DNA of 64,000 bases, from assembly GCA_030998225.1 (NCBI GenBank), contig JAPYXD010000715.1, positions 4,716,501-4,780,500 on the forward strand, read 5' to 3'. This DNA comes from Diplolepis rosae (taxonomy: Eukaryota; Arthropoda; Insecta; Hymenoptera; Diplolepididae). The position numbers and the translations under genes were made by a program. Numbering within the stretch: the first letter of the stretch is position 1; each line of letters starts with the position of its first letter. Below, piece after piece: positions 12,001-23,231 of the stretch. Below the pieces are notes generated by a model. The model was not told where the DNA came from, ran no database searches, and worked only from the letters and a program-made list of their open reading frames with translations.

Positions 12001-13440
12001 TGTTACGTCCGAAAACGCACAAATGTACATCATGTGAAATGATGTTCACTTTTAGGTCAACGCCCGCGCGCTATAACCTTGGGAACGACCTAACGTGATT
12101 AGAGGTTTCCGCAACAACCTTAATCATAAGAAAATTCGCCTTCAGCTAAACGACTAATTAAATAAATAGGGAGAATAGCTTCCGCGCTATCTGTAGATTT
12201 GTGATTTGTTTAACTGAAGACCAAGAGTCAATTCACTTATCAAATTTATCACCCATCCCAAATGCCCTGATAAAGCATTTGACTTAATTAAATCAGTGCA
12301 AAGCCTTATTGAGATGCTTGGCGCTAATCAAGTACATTTGAATAAAGGAAGAAGTTGATTATAAACTGAATTTAATTCGAGTGAATCAAAGCAATGCGAT
12401 GTTGGAATGCTTAGCACTAATTTCAGTATAAATAAAGAAACGGTTGATATTGGAATACGTTGTCTCTGATAAAATCAGTGCAAACCAATATTGGGACGGT
12501 TAGCACTAAATTCGGTATGAAGAAATAGGTGAAATGTTCGATATTAAAATGTATTATTCGAGTGAATCAGTGCAATGCAATGTTAGAATGCTTAGCACTA
12601 ATTTCAGTATACGTAAAGAAACTTTTGATATTGGAATACGTTGTCTCTGATTGAATCAGTGCAAACCAATATTGGGACGGTTAGCACTAAATTAAGTATG
12701 AGGAAATAGATGAAACGTTCGATATTAAAATGTATTATTTGATTGAATTAGTACAAAGCAATATTGGAATTCTTAGCACTAAATTCAGTATAAATGAATA
12801 CAGAAATGTTTGACATTAAAATATGTTATCTCTGAATGAATCAGTGCAAACCAATGTTGGAACGCTTAACACCAAATTCAGTATGAAAAATATACGAAAC
12901 GTTGATATTAAAATGTATTATTCGCTTGTATCAGTGCAAAGCAATATTGGAATGCTTAGCACTAGATTCAGTATAAATGAATAAGGAAATATTAAAATGT
13001 TCCATTGATTGAATCAGTGCAAAGCAATATTGGAATGCTTAGCACTAGATTCGATATAGAAGGATAAAGAAATATTTGATATAAAATGTTTTATTCGATT
13101 GAATCAGTGCAAACCAATTATTGGGACGGTCAGCACTAAATTCAGTGTAAATAAATAGATGAAATGTTCGAAATTGAAATATTTAATTTGACCGAATCAG
13201 TACAAAGCGATATTGGAATGCTTAGTACGAAATTCAGTATAAATAAAATAAAGAAATATTGATATTAAAATGTTTTATTCGATTGAATCTGTGCAAACCA
13301 CTTATTGAAACAGTTAGCACTAGATTGGATATAGAAGGATAAAGAAATATTTTATATTAAACGCTTTATTCGATTGAATCTGTGTAAACCAATTATTGGA
13401 ACGGTTAGCACTTGAAACAGTGTAAATAAGCAGATGAAAT
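12001..13440 (-). mobile_element. fragment of a long LTR related to the 42.8-44.9 kb LTR
   Basis: It starts TGTTACGTCCGAAAACGCA, the same outer end as the LTR at 42763, and shares TTTTAGGTCAACGCCC and CGCGCTATAA blocks in its first 100 bases. The two then differ and each enters its own minisatellite. No GGACGTAACA end is seen near 13.4 kb, so this copy is incomplete. It interrupts transposase copy 2, whose first 300 codons are missing. Strand is inferred from the other LTR. Confidence 0.6.
12290..13440. repeat. minisatellite, about 90-base units with an internal dyad
   Basis: A dozen or so diverged units carry GAATCAGTGCAAACCAATAT ... GGTTAGCACTAAATTCAGTA. AGTGC and GCACT, and the flanking GAATC and AATTC, form a short hairpin in most units. 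It lies within an LTR-type sequence starting at 12001. Confidence 0.8.
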
Positions 13441-13675
13441 GACAAAATTACCATTGGAAATAACTTTAGAGTTAACCTGAATATTTATTCAAGATTGGAA
13501 CGCACTCTACAAGTCAAATTTGAATTATTACAATAAATTTGTGGTATAAAATAGGCGTCTTTTCTAAGATTCGAACTCAGGTTTCTCCAATCACCGGCCG
13601 GATATTTTGAAAAAACTTGTGTTTGGATAGTCGTGCTTACTATTTTCTCATCGCAAAGAGCGTGGTCGGATTGGT
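13441..13675. other. junction region, no gene seen
   Basis: The minisatellite ends here and transposase copy 2 resumes at about 13676. On the minus strand near 13560-13600 a T-arm-like hairpin around GAGTTCGAATC is visible, but no full tRNA can be folded. Confidence 0.4.
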
Positions 13676-14398
13676 TTTGCAATTAGAACGAGAGCAACTT
13701 GTTTCAGAATATGCCGCTTCTATCATGAATTCTTAAAAAATATGTTTTACCCTCTCGATTTGGATTGAACGCTATTTCTAGACGTGAGCTGATTGATTCT
13801 CACACTACTGATGTCTCTAAAACGTTGTTCAATTCTACTGACGATCTGATGTTAATTTGTGCAGTAACAATGCGTACCAGCGAAAATTTTATTCGGGACA
13901 AAAAAAGGTCCCCTTATGCAAGCCTTTTACTTTTTTATGCGAATCAGAATGACGCTGAAATTATAAAAAATCTTATTGAAGATCCGCAAGGTTTGTGTCA
14001 ATTATTGAATGAAGGCGACAAATTTTTTCTTGATCGTGGTTTTCGAGATGCAAATGACGTACTGGAGTCAAAAGGCTTTGCTATACTGATACCAGTGTTA
14101 AAGAGCAGGCGAAATCAGCTAACAACTAAAGAAGCAAACCAGTCTCGTTTCATGACAAAAAAAAATTCACGGGTTCATATCAACTCTTACAAGCAGTTTC
14201 GTACCTAGCGGAAATGATGAACGATAATGGGTCCATCAATTTACAATAGTCTGAAATTATATAGATGTTTTATTGGTTACAGACCAAATAGTATAGGTGT
14301 TGCAGGAATTGAAAGATATGCTTTTGAATGTGCCAATGTTCGAAGACCAGTTGGCTACTATTCTCATATAGCAGCAAAATACTTGTCGAAAAAACATT
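13676..14398 (+). pseudogene. DDE transposase, copy 2 (N-terminally deleted and decayed)
   Basis: Homology to copy 1 begins at the LEQEQLVSEY region (13680) and runs through the first catalytic Asp region, LDRGFRD (14034-14050), the segment matching 8178-8447, and a C-terminal Cys/His-bearing end that copy 1 has lost. Damage includes a stop near 13735, a deletion where copy 1 has DGTYARHQ (here AVTMRTS, so the first catalytic Asp is gone), loss of the WAVEAVHG catalytic Glu region after 14155, and a stop near 14250. The amino-terminal half is absent. It is not functional, but is useful for judging the original C-terminus of the family. Confidence 0.75.
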
Positions 14399-14777
14399 GA
14401 TATTTTCTTTTTTTAAACTATGAAGTAATCCTCTGATCATATCCCAAAAAATATATGTTGTTACTTAGGATATGAGTATATTATATTAAAAAATACCGGT
14501 GTTGCAACAAAAACTTTGATTAAAAAAATTTTTTCAAAATTACAATAATTTTTTTCACCCCCTTCCTGTTGAAGGAATTAAATGTCAATTTTTCTTTTTG
14601 ATTGCCTTTTTACCCTCTACAATATGTATTTGAAGCATGAAATTCGCTTCAATCAATTTTGAGAAAATCGAATTTTTTTATTTTTCAAAATTTGTTTATA
14701 ACTTTTGAAAACAAATTTTTTTGAACTTATTATTTGTGGTTAATTAGTTTTATAATGGTACAAACTTATCCACCACA
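14399..14777. other. 3' non-coding part of transposase copy 2
   Basis: AT-rich sequence with poly-T tracts between the decayed coding end and the right TIR; no ORF. Confidence 0.4.
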
Positions 14778-14833
14778 TATAAATCAAATCCAAGCAGGAG
14801 CAGCCCAACCATGCTTATCCGGCTACGCCCTTT
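14778..14833 (-). repeat. right terminal inverted repeat of the DDE transposon
   Basis: It pairs with 5876-5932 (GCTTATCCGGCTACGCCCTTT on the plus strand). It probably belongs to copy 2; copy 1 probably owns the left end. Confidence 0.7.
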
Positions 14834-16000
14834 ACTTTAAAAATTGAAATTCAGGTGATGAAGCGCGATTGGATACAGATATAAGAAGCTAAAGGCAGAA
14901 CAAATTAAAGTTCTATGATACAAAATATGCTTGAATTTATTTTATTTATTTATTTTTCAGAAACAATTATGTAAAAAATAAAAATAAATAAATTCTAATT
15001 TTAAGTGAGCGCAAGTTTATTTCAATAATGGGGATCCGAGAAAACTCAGAGATTTTTTACACAAAATCCAAGAATTTTGAGTTTAACTTTCGAATGAATA
15101 CCCCGGTATCTATCCTTCGTATCCGCTAATCTAGAACTAGTTCTCTGAACTTCAAAAAACTTTTTCTTTTCGCATACGTTCAATAAAATTTCAACATAAA
15201 AAATTATACCGCACCTTGCATTCTTCCACATGTCATGAAAGTTTGCATATCTCGTGACACCTTACAGATTATCCCATTGGGTAATGCAATATCCAACATT
15301 AGTTGGTGACTGCGTATATGGGGCAAAATTCGTCAAGTGTACCCGCCTAAAATCTTTTTGTCTTTGATTTCCTTCAAAGTCCGCGAAATTATTGTCCTAG
15401 TGAACCTCTTTTAATTCCCCTAAGAGAACGTTTCTAGTACGACGGGTTGTCAGTATACAGGGGCTCGAATTTTCAACCTTTTACCGCGCACGCTGATACT
15501 CAATTAACCATAACTTCTACAAAATTTATCCAAATTAATTTTTTATGGTGGTCTTGGAAACGTTTTTTCATCAGCTTTACGCTGAAAGCAATGGTTTTAG
15601 ATAAAAAAAATTATTTCAACTTCATTTTTCAATTTTAAACATATTTTTGAGTTTTTCTCCAAGTGCGGCCGTTAATTTTCTTTCCAAAATTATGTTTTAA
15701 AAAAAGCTTGATTTTTTCGCTTTAAAATGAGCCATGGTCGAAAGTGGGGCGAAAGAAATTGGTGGAGATATATAACACTCCCTGCGCGCGGCTTCTGCCT
15801 CGCGAGCGCCCATGCTTCAAATTCAGAATGTACGGTTTCTAGTCGACTACAAATAATCGACTACAAATAATCGACTACAAACTGCATTTTTAACCAAATA
15901 ATTATTATCGTTATAAATTATTTCACGGATAATAATTTGTATTATTTATTGAACAAGTAAAATCCACTTTTATGTCGATACTTCATTTTTAAGACTTTAG
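14834..16000. other. no gene seen
   Basis: Short ORFs only. It contains a minute tandem array (15840-15881) and a GC-richer patch near 15780-15810 without coding signs. Confidence 0.45.
15840..15881. repeat. three-copy direct repeat
   Basis: TCGACTACAAATAA occurs three times head to tail, with a 14-base period. Confidence 0.75.
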
Positions 16001-16554
16001 AGAGAATTTGAAAAACCCGCCGAAAAAATTACTACACACTATTTGAAAGAGAATTTTCAACCCAGAAAAATGATTTATTATACAGATGGAGCCGCCCAGC
16101 ACTTTAAAAATAAATATAACTTCATCAATTTGCTCCACCATGAAATGGATTTTGGTATTCCAGCCGAGTGGCATTCCCATGCAACGGCGCACGGAAAAGG
16201 ACCTTGTGATGGTATTGGGGGAAATTTAAAAAGACTCGCAGCACGTGCTAGCCTACAAGCGTCATCTAAAGATTCGATTTTGACTGCTGATGCCTTGTAT
16301 CAATGGGCAAAGAAAAATTTAGTTGAAACTTTAGTATTCCTTGGTCCCAAAGAAAATCACGCCATCACATCTTAAGAACTTAAGAGTAGATTTGCATCAG
16401 CAAACACAGTGCCTGGTACACAAAAATACCACTCTTTCGTTCCCTCTGCTGACTTAACTCTCATGTTGAGAAAATATTCATCATCATTAGAATGTGATGT
16501 TTTCCCGAAAAAAACTGTGAGGCAAAGAAGAAAGAGAAGTGCACTTACACTATA
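16001..16554 (+). pseudogene. orphan transposon-like protein fragment with one nonsense codon
   Basis: The frame is open from 16001, reads TDGAAQHFKNKYNF, AEWHSHATAHGKGPCDGIGG and LKRLAARASLQ, hits a TAA at 16373-16375, and continues in the same frame for 59 more codons to a TAA at 16552-16554. The continuation ends in a basic tail (RQRRKRS). I have a recollection of this Asp/His/Gly-rich motif set from a widespread metazoan family seen in mobile-element contexts, possibly an RNase H-fold transposase (Asp in TDGA, His-Gly-Lys-Gly later), but I cannot name it. No ATG-initiated start or TIR is visible, so it is probably a 5'-truncated copy. Confidence 0.5.
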
Positions 16555-17181
16555 ATAAGCAAAATATTTGACTTAATTTTTTATGTGAGAGGCGAGGGCA
16601 CTCACACTAAAAAATCACCCCGAATTAATAATTTATTTTTATTTTTAATTTCGTACCAACCAAAAATAACAGTTTTACGAACAAATCATACAAAGTACAA
16701 TTAAATAAGTTCCCACACTATAAAAACAAGTGTGTTACTTCCACACGTGAATCACGATAGGATCTTATCATGAATCGAAAGCTATGCTAAAAAGCTAAAA
16801 TTTTTATTACAGCTTCTTTAATTATTTTAGAATACACCTGCAAAGTTTTAAGTTGCTTGACCCTCTAGTTATAGAGAAATAATTAATTGAAATTTCACCG
16901 TTTGGTCATGAATACTATACCGTCAATGGCAATCACAAGTGAACCCAAGTTTCAAATGAGCATTATACTTACAAAATCCATGTTACGTATTCAAAAAACA
17001 ATACAAATTTTTCGCGAACCTTGAAAAATTCGTCTGCTTTTTTAAAGAATTTTTTACCGTACAATAAGTTTGTATTGTCTTTCCAAAGATTATAACTCTG
17101 TCGACTTTTATCGGCAGCCATAGTCGAAGAAGACAGCAGTGAGCACGTGGCAACGTCGCAACGCATGCTCGAGCGTAGACG
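16555..17181. other. no gene seen
   Basis: AT-rich intergenic sequence. The short minus-strand ORFs around 16969-17247 run into the next element and look incidental. Confidence 0.4.
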
Positions 17182-18648
17182 TACACTGAGAAAAATAGTT
17201 GAAGTAATTTTACTCAACTTCCGATCAAATTTGGGACATAAGGACAAGTTAGAAGTTATTTAGTATCACTGTATTTATTTGTGATATATTAAATGTTCGA
17301 AAATAAATCAAAGTTGAGTAAAATTCAGAAGTGTAGGGTGAAGTATGAAAGCGTGCATTAAAAATTTTTAAATATATATATTATTACTCGTAGTATAACT
17401 ATAAAAACCAATCTTTTATTAAATCACAAAAATAGTAGAGCTTTTCGTTCATTCTACTCTACGCTTCAATCGAGAGTTGAGTAAACCGTGAATCGCAAGA
17501 TTTATTCCAACAGCTACATCTATTCACACAGGAACGAATGAAAGTAATCTGCGCCTTGGGCACACATAAAAAAATTTTAATTTCAAAAACTTAAATTCTT
17601 AAAATTAAATTGATATTATGAAAATTTAAACAAAAAAAAGTCGATAAGTGTATTACATAAAATATGAAATATCACATAAATTACTCAGGCAGAATAATAA
17701 TTTGGAATTCGCAAAATGTAAAATCCATATTTTGAAAATATAAAACACAGAAAATAAAAGAACCTTCTTTTAAATGTTTTTATACAAGATACTTCTTAAT
17801 AATGATACAATTTTTCAATGTACATTTGAAAATTTAGTTTCGCTAAACTTCATACGTCGTTATAATAAATATGTATACTAAATGTAATTCAATAATTATA
17901 TTATATATATCAATAATCATAGGTATAATAATTGATTAATTATATTAATTTTTAAAAATATTTTATTAATCATTTATGAAAAAAGTTGATTTACAAGTAT
18001 TTTTACTTGAGTAAGGCTAAAAAATGTTATTGACGGCACTTACTCTCACAAGCTCTGAATAACTCATGCAGTCACTATATAAGAAATTTCCAAGTTTTAT
18101 ATCTCAGCATTGTAAGCGAGCGTGTGCGTTATTCGACGAAAGCGTATCGTACTATATATATGTAGTTATTAGGTTTATATATGTAAGGTTATATGTTTAA
18201 GTTTATTTATAATTTGAAATGTGATTGGCTACGTCCGAATGGTGTGTGAATGTATTTGTAAGTTGTTTATGTATGTACCGGATGACTATTGGCAGGCTCG
18301 AGGTAAGAATTTTTTTTTATTTGAGAGAACCATACCATTGCCAGTTCAAATAATACGCCCGATGCTCATTTTACCCAACTACGGTTTGAAGCACCTCAAG
18401 CGTCGGTGATATACTTATACATTTCATGTTAATCCACTGACGCATGTTGGTGCCCTGTCGTCGATAACGTTTTACTCAACTCCTTACTATTCCCTATGTA
18501 ACGCTTATTGTTATTCACTTTGGGTGAATTAGGTATATATCAAATTGATTTTACCCGACTAAGATTTAATATATGTTCAAATGTCCTTATGTCCCAAGTT
18601 TAATCGACAGATTTGAGTAAAATTACTTCAACTATTTTTCTCCGTGTA
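17182..18648. mobile_element. non-autonomous TIR element, 1.47 kb
   Basis: The ends are inverted repeats of about 70 bases: TACACTGAGAAAAATAGTTG on the left, the complement of CAACTATTTTTCTCCGTGTA on the right, followed by GAAGTAATTTTACTC and GGGACATAAGGACA on both arms. GAGTTGAGTAAA-like motifs recur inside. No transposase is encoded. A single end of the same family lies at 10962-11012. A target duplication is not clear. Confidence 0.7.
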
Positions 18649-19214
18649 AACGTAGTCAGGAAAGTAGCTTAGATTTCTATACATGTGCACTTGAACATGG
18701 CGGACTAGAGGAGTGGAGAGAGTGCGACGTTGCCACATTGCTTCTTTTGAAAGTCATATAATTGTGAATACGCAAACCGTTGAGAGATATCTTTTTATTA
18801 ATTTATTTATTATTCTCATTTACATCGCGGAACGGTCACAAATGCCAATCCTAATTGATTTTAGGATTTTACAACACAAAAAATTCGATGCTAATCGAGA
18901 ATATTTTTTACGCTCTTATATGACTTACTGAGTCGCGATATAACCACCTTAATAAGTCCGCGACTACGTTTTGTTTTTTAAATTTCTTCGTTATGGTCTT
19001 AGCTTTAAATTAAATAGTTTTTTTTTTTCATTTTCATCGACAAATTTGGGTGAAAATTATTAAAACATTTCATCTATCCACCACTTTGCCATAAGACCAA
19101 TGTTTAATATGCTGACTTTTGAAGTCGATTATTTTTTTAAAAAATCGGTCAACCCCCATCAAATTTTCAGAATTTTTTTAGTCGTATTTGAACTTCACAT
19201 AAAATAAAAATCAA
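18649..19214. other. no gene seen
   Basis: AT-rich DNA; the 72-residue ORF at 18713 has no recognisable feature. Confidence 0.4.
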
Positions 19215-19452
19215 GTCTTTTGTTCGAAGATGCTACCGTGCTCGCACTACCTTAACAAAGGTGGATGGACGACTCGCACGAAGTAAGTTTTCTACGACCT
19301 CACGGCCCTCACTGAATGCTTTATGCCATTCAAATACTTGCGTTTTCAATAGAGTAGACTCCCCAAAACAATTCTGCAACATTTTCAATGATTCTGTAGC
19401 CGTAATTCCATTGGAAACACAAAGTTTCAAGCAAACTCTTGTTCAATTTTTT
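19215..19452 (-). pseudogene. mariner-type transposase, N-terminal fragment
   Basis: The minus strand reads KLCVSNGITATESLKMLQ, then CFGESTLLKTQVFEWHKAF and SEGREVVENLLRASRPST. This is the paired helix-turn-helix DNA-binding region of mariner-family transposases, which recognises the element's own ends. A frameshift separates it from the preceding Glu-Gln-Glu-Phe-Ala segment near 19445. The catalytic DD34D part is absent: the frame ends at 19233 and unrelated AT-rich sequence follows. No mariner TIR or TA duplication was found. Confidence 0.75.
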
Positions 19453-19707
19453 TTTCTGTGGTAAAAATCGCCAAACAAACTGTTCGCAACACATACTACT
19501 GGACGTCTCTCGCTCAAACTTCACACGACTGTGTTGTGGCTATATATAGCAGCCAAACTAAACTTTATTTCTCAGAATTTTTTTATACTACAACTTGTTG
19601 GTACTTGTCATATACTTGCTGCTGCGTGTAAATATTCTATTACTTTTCAAGTAAGAATCAGAAACAAATGTTTTAGTAAAAGATTAATTTTTTTATCTGT
19701 GTTATAG

Positions 19708-20795
19708 TACAGGACTCTCCTAGGACGGGTCTAGGCATACCTGTTAAAACCAAAAAACCCCCTCTCACGAACCAATGCACCGCCCGCGGAACCGCCTTTC
19801 GGCTTTAAACTTCGCGGGCAGTTGGTTCCAGCTTAAAGTCGCGTACGACTCTTCCGTCGTCCGTTCGCCCGGGACTCCCATCCGCGGGCACACGCCCGTT
19901 AGGCAGGCCGGCCAACCGCGCCAACCAGGAAAGGAATAAGAAGATTCCTCCCCCGGTCGACGCGAACAGCCAAGTCCGCCCAAGACGCACGACCGCGGGT
20001 GTAGGCCCCGATGCAATTTCTACTGGCCCCCATTGTTGCCGCGCTCTGCACGCTCATCGAGCTCCCTCGCCTTCATCACCAGGGTGACTGTGACTGTGCA
20101 TTATCCACAAGGGAACCGCAGTAGCGGCACGACTCATCGTCTCTTTTCTTGAAGCGCTTCAGGTACGCATTAAAGCAACCATGGCCCGAAAGCGCTTGCG
20201 CCAGGTAAAAGCCGACTTGACCGTGCTTTCTATCCAGCCAGGTGGCGAGCTCCGGGATCAGACGGTGTGTCCATCTCCCGGTTTGGTCACCATGCCATCT
20301 CGTCTGCCATTTCTCGACGAGTCTGCGCCTTCCATCCTTGCGGATGGCCTCCTTCGCGCGAGCGATTTCCTGCAGGTCGGCGCAGGTAAGCTCCTTGCGA
20401 AGCTGAAAGGTCTCCTGCCTTTCCTCCGCCAATAAATCTATTGGCGGGACGCTCGCCAGGACCAGTACAGCACTCGTCGACACAGTTCGGTATGCTGAGA
20501 CAATTCTCATCACCACACCTCTCTGTGCCGAGAACAGCTTCTTCAGGATAGCATGGTTGTTAAGGGCACTTGTCCAGATCGGAGCTGCATAAAGCAGCTT
20601 CGAATTTACCACGCTCGCCACCAGCCTTCTCTTAGCTTCCCTAGGACCACCAATGTTGGGCATGAGCCGAGTCAGGGCGGCCCCACACTGGATGGCTTTG
20701 GCAGTCGCGATCTGCAGGTGTTCGCCGAAGCTAAGCCTTCGATCCAACTGCACACCCAGGTACTTAATGCTCTTTTTCCACTTGATTTCATACCA
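19708..20795 (-). mobile_element. R1-clade non-LTR retrotransposon, 5'-truncated 3' end
   Basis: It is GC-rich relative to everything around it, which suggests a recent arrival or different base pressure. From right to left it holds the end of the reverse transcriptase ORF (20795-20076) and a 3' UTR ending at TACAGGACTCTCC (19708). It is truncated within the RT thumb region. The last 150 bases recur at 9381-9529. Confidence 0.85.
20076..20795 (-). pseudogene. R1-type reverse transcriptase, C-terminal part
   Basis: The frame opens near 20795 with KWKKSIKYLGVQLDRRLSF, the junction of palm and thumb in R1/jockey-type RTs, then LLYAAPIWTSAL, GRWTHRLIPELATWLDR and YLAQALSGHGCFNAYLKRF. It ends in a Cys-rich motif, CRYCGSLVDNAQ. 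In R1 proteins this final zinc-knuckle-like motif continues with a His-Cys pair, but here the frame is lost at QSQSPW, so the knuckle is broken by a small frameshift. The catalytic YxDD motif and endonuclease are missing through 5' truncation. It cannot be active. Confidence 0.85.
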
Positions 20796-20859
20796 AAGAA
20801 ATTTCAGTTTTATTTTGTATGCATATTTAAATATAGTTTATATGTATATATTCATTCGC

Positions 20860-21340
20860 ACTTGAGATTCGAAAACGACATTTCCTAAAAAATGTTACAT
20901 ATTTCAAAAACTTTAAAGAATATTTTATTGGAATTTAATGTTTTTTCATGTTGCTTTCTATCAAAAAAATCTTATTGTCTAATTTTGTGTGTAAATTTAA
21001 ATACAATTTATGTTTTTTATATTTATAACATTTTAATATAAAGTATTTTAGGCATAATTTTTTATTTGAAATAGTTTATTTACAATACTAAAAAATATAT
21101 AAATCTATATTTTGTTTTGAAGCTTTTAACATTTATTGAACTATACATTTTACTGAACATTTTTTTTCTCAAGTGTTTAAATCATCCTAAAACTCGAAAA
21201 AAATCTTTTAGATATTCATTTTAGGTGAAGGTTTTTTAAAACATCTAAAAAAGGAGGGAAATTTCTTAAATTATCTATTTAGTCATTTTAAATATGTCGT
21301 CTGCTTCGCGCCACGTTTGAACGAAGTTTGATTGTGTGCA
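20860..21340 (-). repeat. partial terminal arm of the 13.3-kb TIR family
   Basis: Read on the minus strand, the ATCTAAAAGATTTTT, TAGGATGATTTAAA, CAATAAATG and CGTCTGCTTCGCGCC (plus strand) blocks match 24440-24570 and 36970-36990. This is a separate, degraded copy of the same subterminal sequence, abutting the R1 insertion at 20795. Confidence 0.6.
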
Positions 21341-22144
21341 GATCCACACGGGTCAGTGGTGGAGGCCGAAAACGTCCACGTTCTGCGTATACTCGCGTGG
21401 TTTCACATTCTTATGGCTAAGTGGCAGTAAGTGCTCCTCTTGCTAGGCAAACATGGTTCGGCCTTTGCTTCTGGACTAGTGATGTGCCGATACCGCCATT
21501 TTTTGGTCACTGGTAATTTCTTACCGTAATTCGGTAAATAGGCAGTAAAACTGGTAATTCGTTATTTACTCTGTTATTGGCGAAAATTTTTGAAGGATGA
21601 CGTGCTGGAATACTTTTTTTCAAAAGAAAAGTAGCTATAATAAGAATAAATGTCTGTAAAGTAATTTGGAAGTAAGAACAACGAAACTTTATTACTCTAT
21701 TCTGTCAAATTGATTTTGCAGAACAAGCATGTATAAACTAATTATGAAATGAGAACTTTAAAAAAAAATAATATTACATAAACTTTTATTGTAACTTATA
21801 TGGGACATTCCTTTGCAAATCGTACGGATTTCAAAAAAAGAAGATTGTTCACATTTTTAAAAGTCTTAAATTTTATTCTGTGGCATCTTTTTATTAATTT
21901 AATCGACACATATATCAGGATTTTAGAAAGAAAATTTTTTTTTGAGAGATATATTAATTTAAACTTTTGATAAAATTGGACAAAATGCTAAAGTCTTTTG
22001 TGCTTACAATTCATTATCTCCGGTTGAAATAATTAAATCGATTTCGGGTTTGTTTCATTTTTTAGCTTATTACGTTAGGTTTCAGATAAATATTTTTATA
22101 ATTTTTATTTTGTTAATTAACTACAGATATTGGTAGTTTAATTA
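21341..22144. other. no gene seen
   Basis: The GC-richer start (21341-21480) lies just past the repeat arm and has no long ORF; the rest is AT-rich. Confidence 0.4.
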
Positions 22145-22329
22145 TTTAAACAATTTTCGCATGTTTGCCCCCTCAGTGAAAAAATGTGGAAAAAGAAGTA
22201 TCATATGCGCTATGTCACAATGTAACTAGCGCATATTTAATAAAAGTGGAGACTCAATTAGATCGGAAGATATTAAATATTTTTCCACATGTTTTCACTG
22301 AGGGGTCAAACATGCGAAAATTGTTTAAA
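22145..22329. repeat. fold-back MITE, 185 bases
   Basis: The arms TTTAAACAATTTTCGCATGT and its complement are about 60 bases long, continuing through CCCCTCAGTGAAAA and ATGTGGAAAAA. The centre is about 65 bases. Confidence 0.8.
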
Positions 22330-22340
22330 CAATGAAACTA

Positions 22341-23229
22341 CACTGCAAAAAGAAGTGTCTTAATTTAAGATACTTGTGTAGTCATATCTAAGATGTTTCG
22401 GTAGTTACTTTTAAGTTGCTTAAAACATCTTATTTGAATACACGTAAAATATCTTAAGTTGAGCCATCGGTAACACAGATTACTTAAGTTACCGACAGTT
22501 TATTGTTCCTATAACCTCTACACTGTGAGAAAAAGCTTACGGCATACCGGTGTATGCTACGCATGTGCTGGCTTACATGGCTGTACGCACTTCTTAAAAA
22601 AAATAATTCAAGTAAATGCTCTATTGGAAAAGGTGACAAGCGACTTAGCAAACGTATCCAATACGTTAAAACAGAAGGTATACCTGATATCGAGTCACGT
22701 GTTGCTGATACGATTTAAACTTTTTACATGTAGCTCCACATCCGTCATATGTAAAGTTTGAATAAAGAATCGTGTCGATTAAAATGAACAATATATCCCT
22801 CTAAATGAGTTGATATTACACCACAGAAGAAAAACATAGAACAGTCAAAACGCTCCATTTCTTGAGGTTATGAACAGTAACTATAACCCTATAAGAGATT
22901 CTATCTTTCGACCACTACTTCTTTGACACTTTACGCATCTTAGTTTTTGCTAACTTATTGACCTGCTATATCTTACAATTCAGAAACATCTTATGCCAGA
23001 ACCATCTTATGACATCCTAAACATTTTAAACTAAAACACATTATCTAACTCAATCAAGTATCTTATTTTGTAAGACGGAAATTACATCTTTATTCGTATC
23101 AAAATACGTGAGTCGTCTTAATTTTGAATAAGATACTTCGTGAAACATCTTATTTCAAGACAGAAGATGGCAAATTCCCATCTTATATCTTACAGTAAGA
23201 TACCAGGTAAGACACTTCTTTTTTCAGTG
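22341..23229. mobile_element. MITE with TA target duplication, 889 bases
   Basis: The ends CACTGCAAAAAGAAGTGTCT and its complement are inverted repeats and are flanked by TA on both sides (22339-22340, 23230-23231), as in Tc1/mariner-type insertions. The interior repeats AAGATACTT/ATCTTA motifs many times in both orientations. It has no transposase. It lies 11 bases after the fold-back MITE. Confidence 0.75.
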
Positions 23230-23231
23230 TA

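Larger units (their letters stand above)
5876..14833 (+). mobile_element. composite DNA transposon bounded by matching TIRs, holding two DDE transposase copies
   Basis: The outer ends match as inverted repeats for about 55 bases (5876-5932 and 14778-14833): both start AAAGGNCGTAGCNGGATAA read inward. Inside are a long transposase copy (6482-8447), a MITE (8584-8793), an R1 tail (9381-9529), an LTR fragment with minisatellite (12001-13440) and a shorter transposase copy (13676-14398). It may be one element loaded with insertions, or two tandem copies that each lost an inner end. I found no clear inner TIR and no convincing target duplication. Confidence 0.55.

Noticed and set aside
19765..20016. 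83-residue minus-strand ORF in the R1 3' end
   Set aside because: It lies in the 3' UTR downstream of the RT stop; GC-rich DNA has few stops. No zinc finger or other motif completes here.
20181..20888. Plus-strand ORFs of 70-111 residues over the R1 LINE
   Set aside because: Antisense shadows of the GC-rich RT frame.
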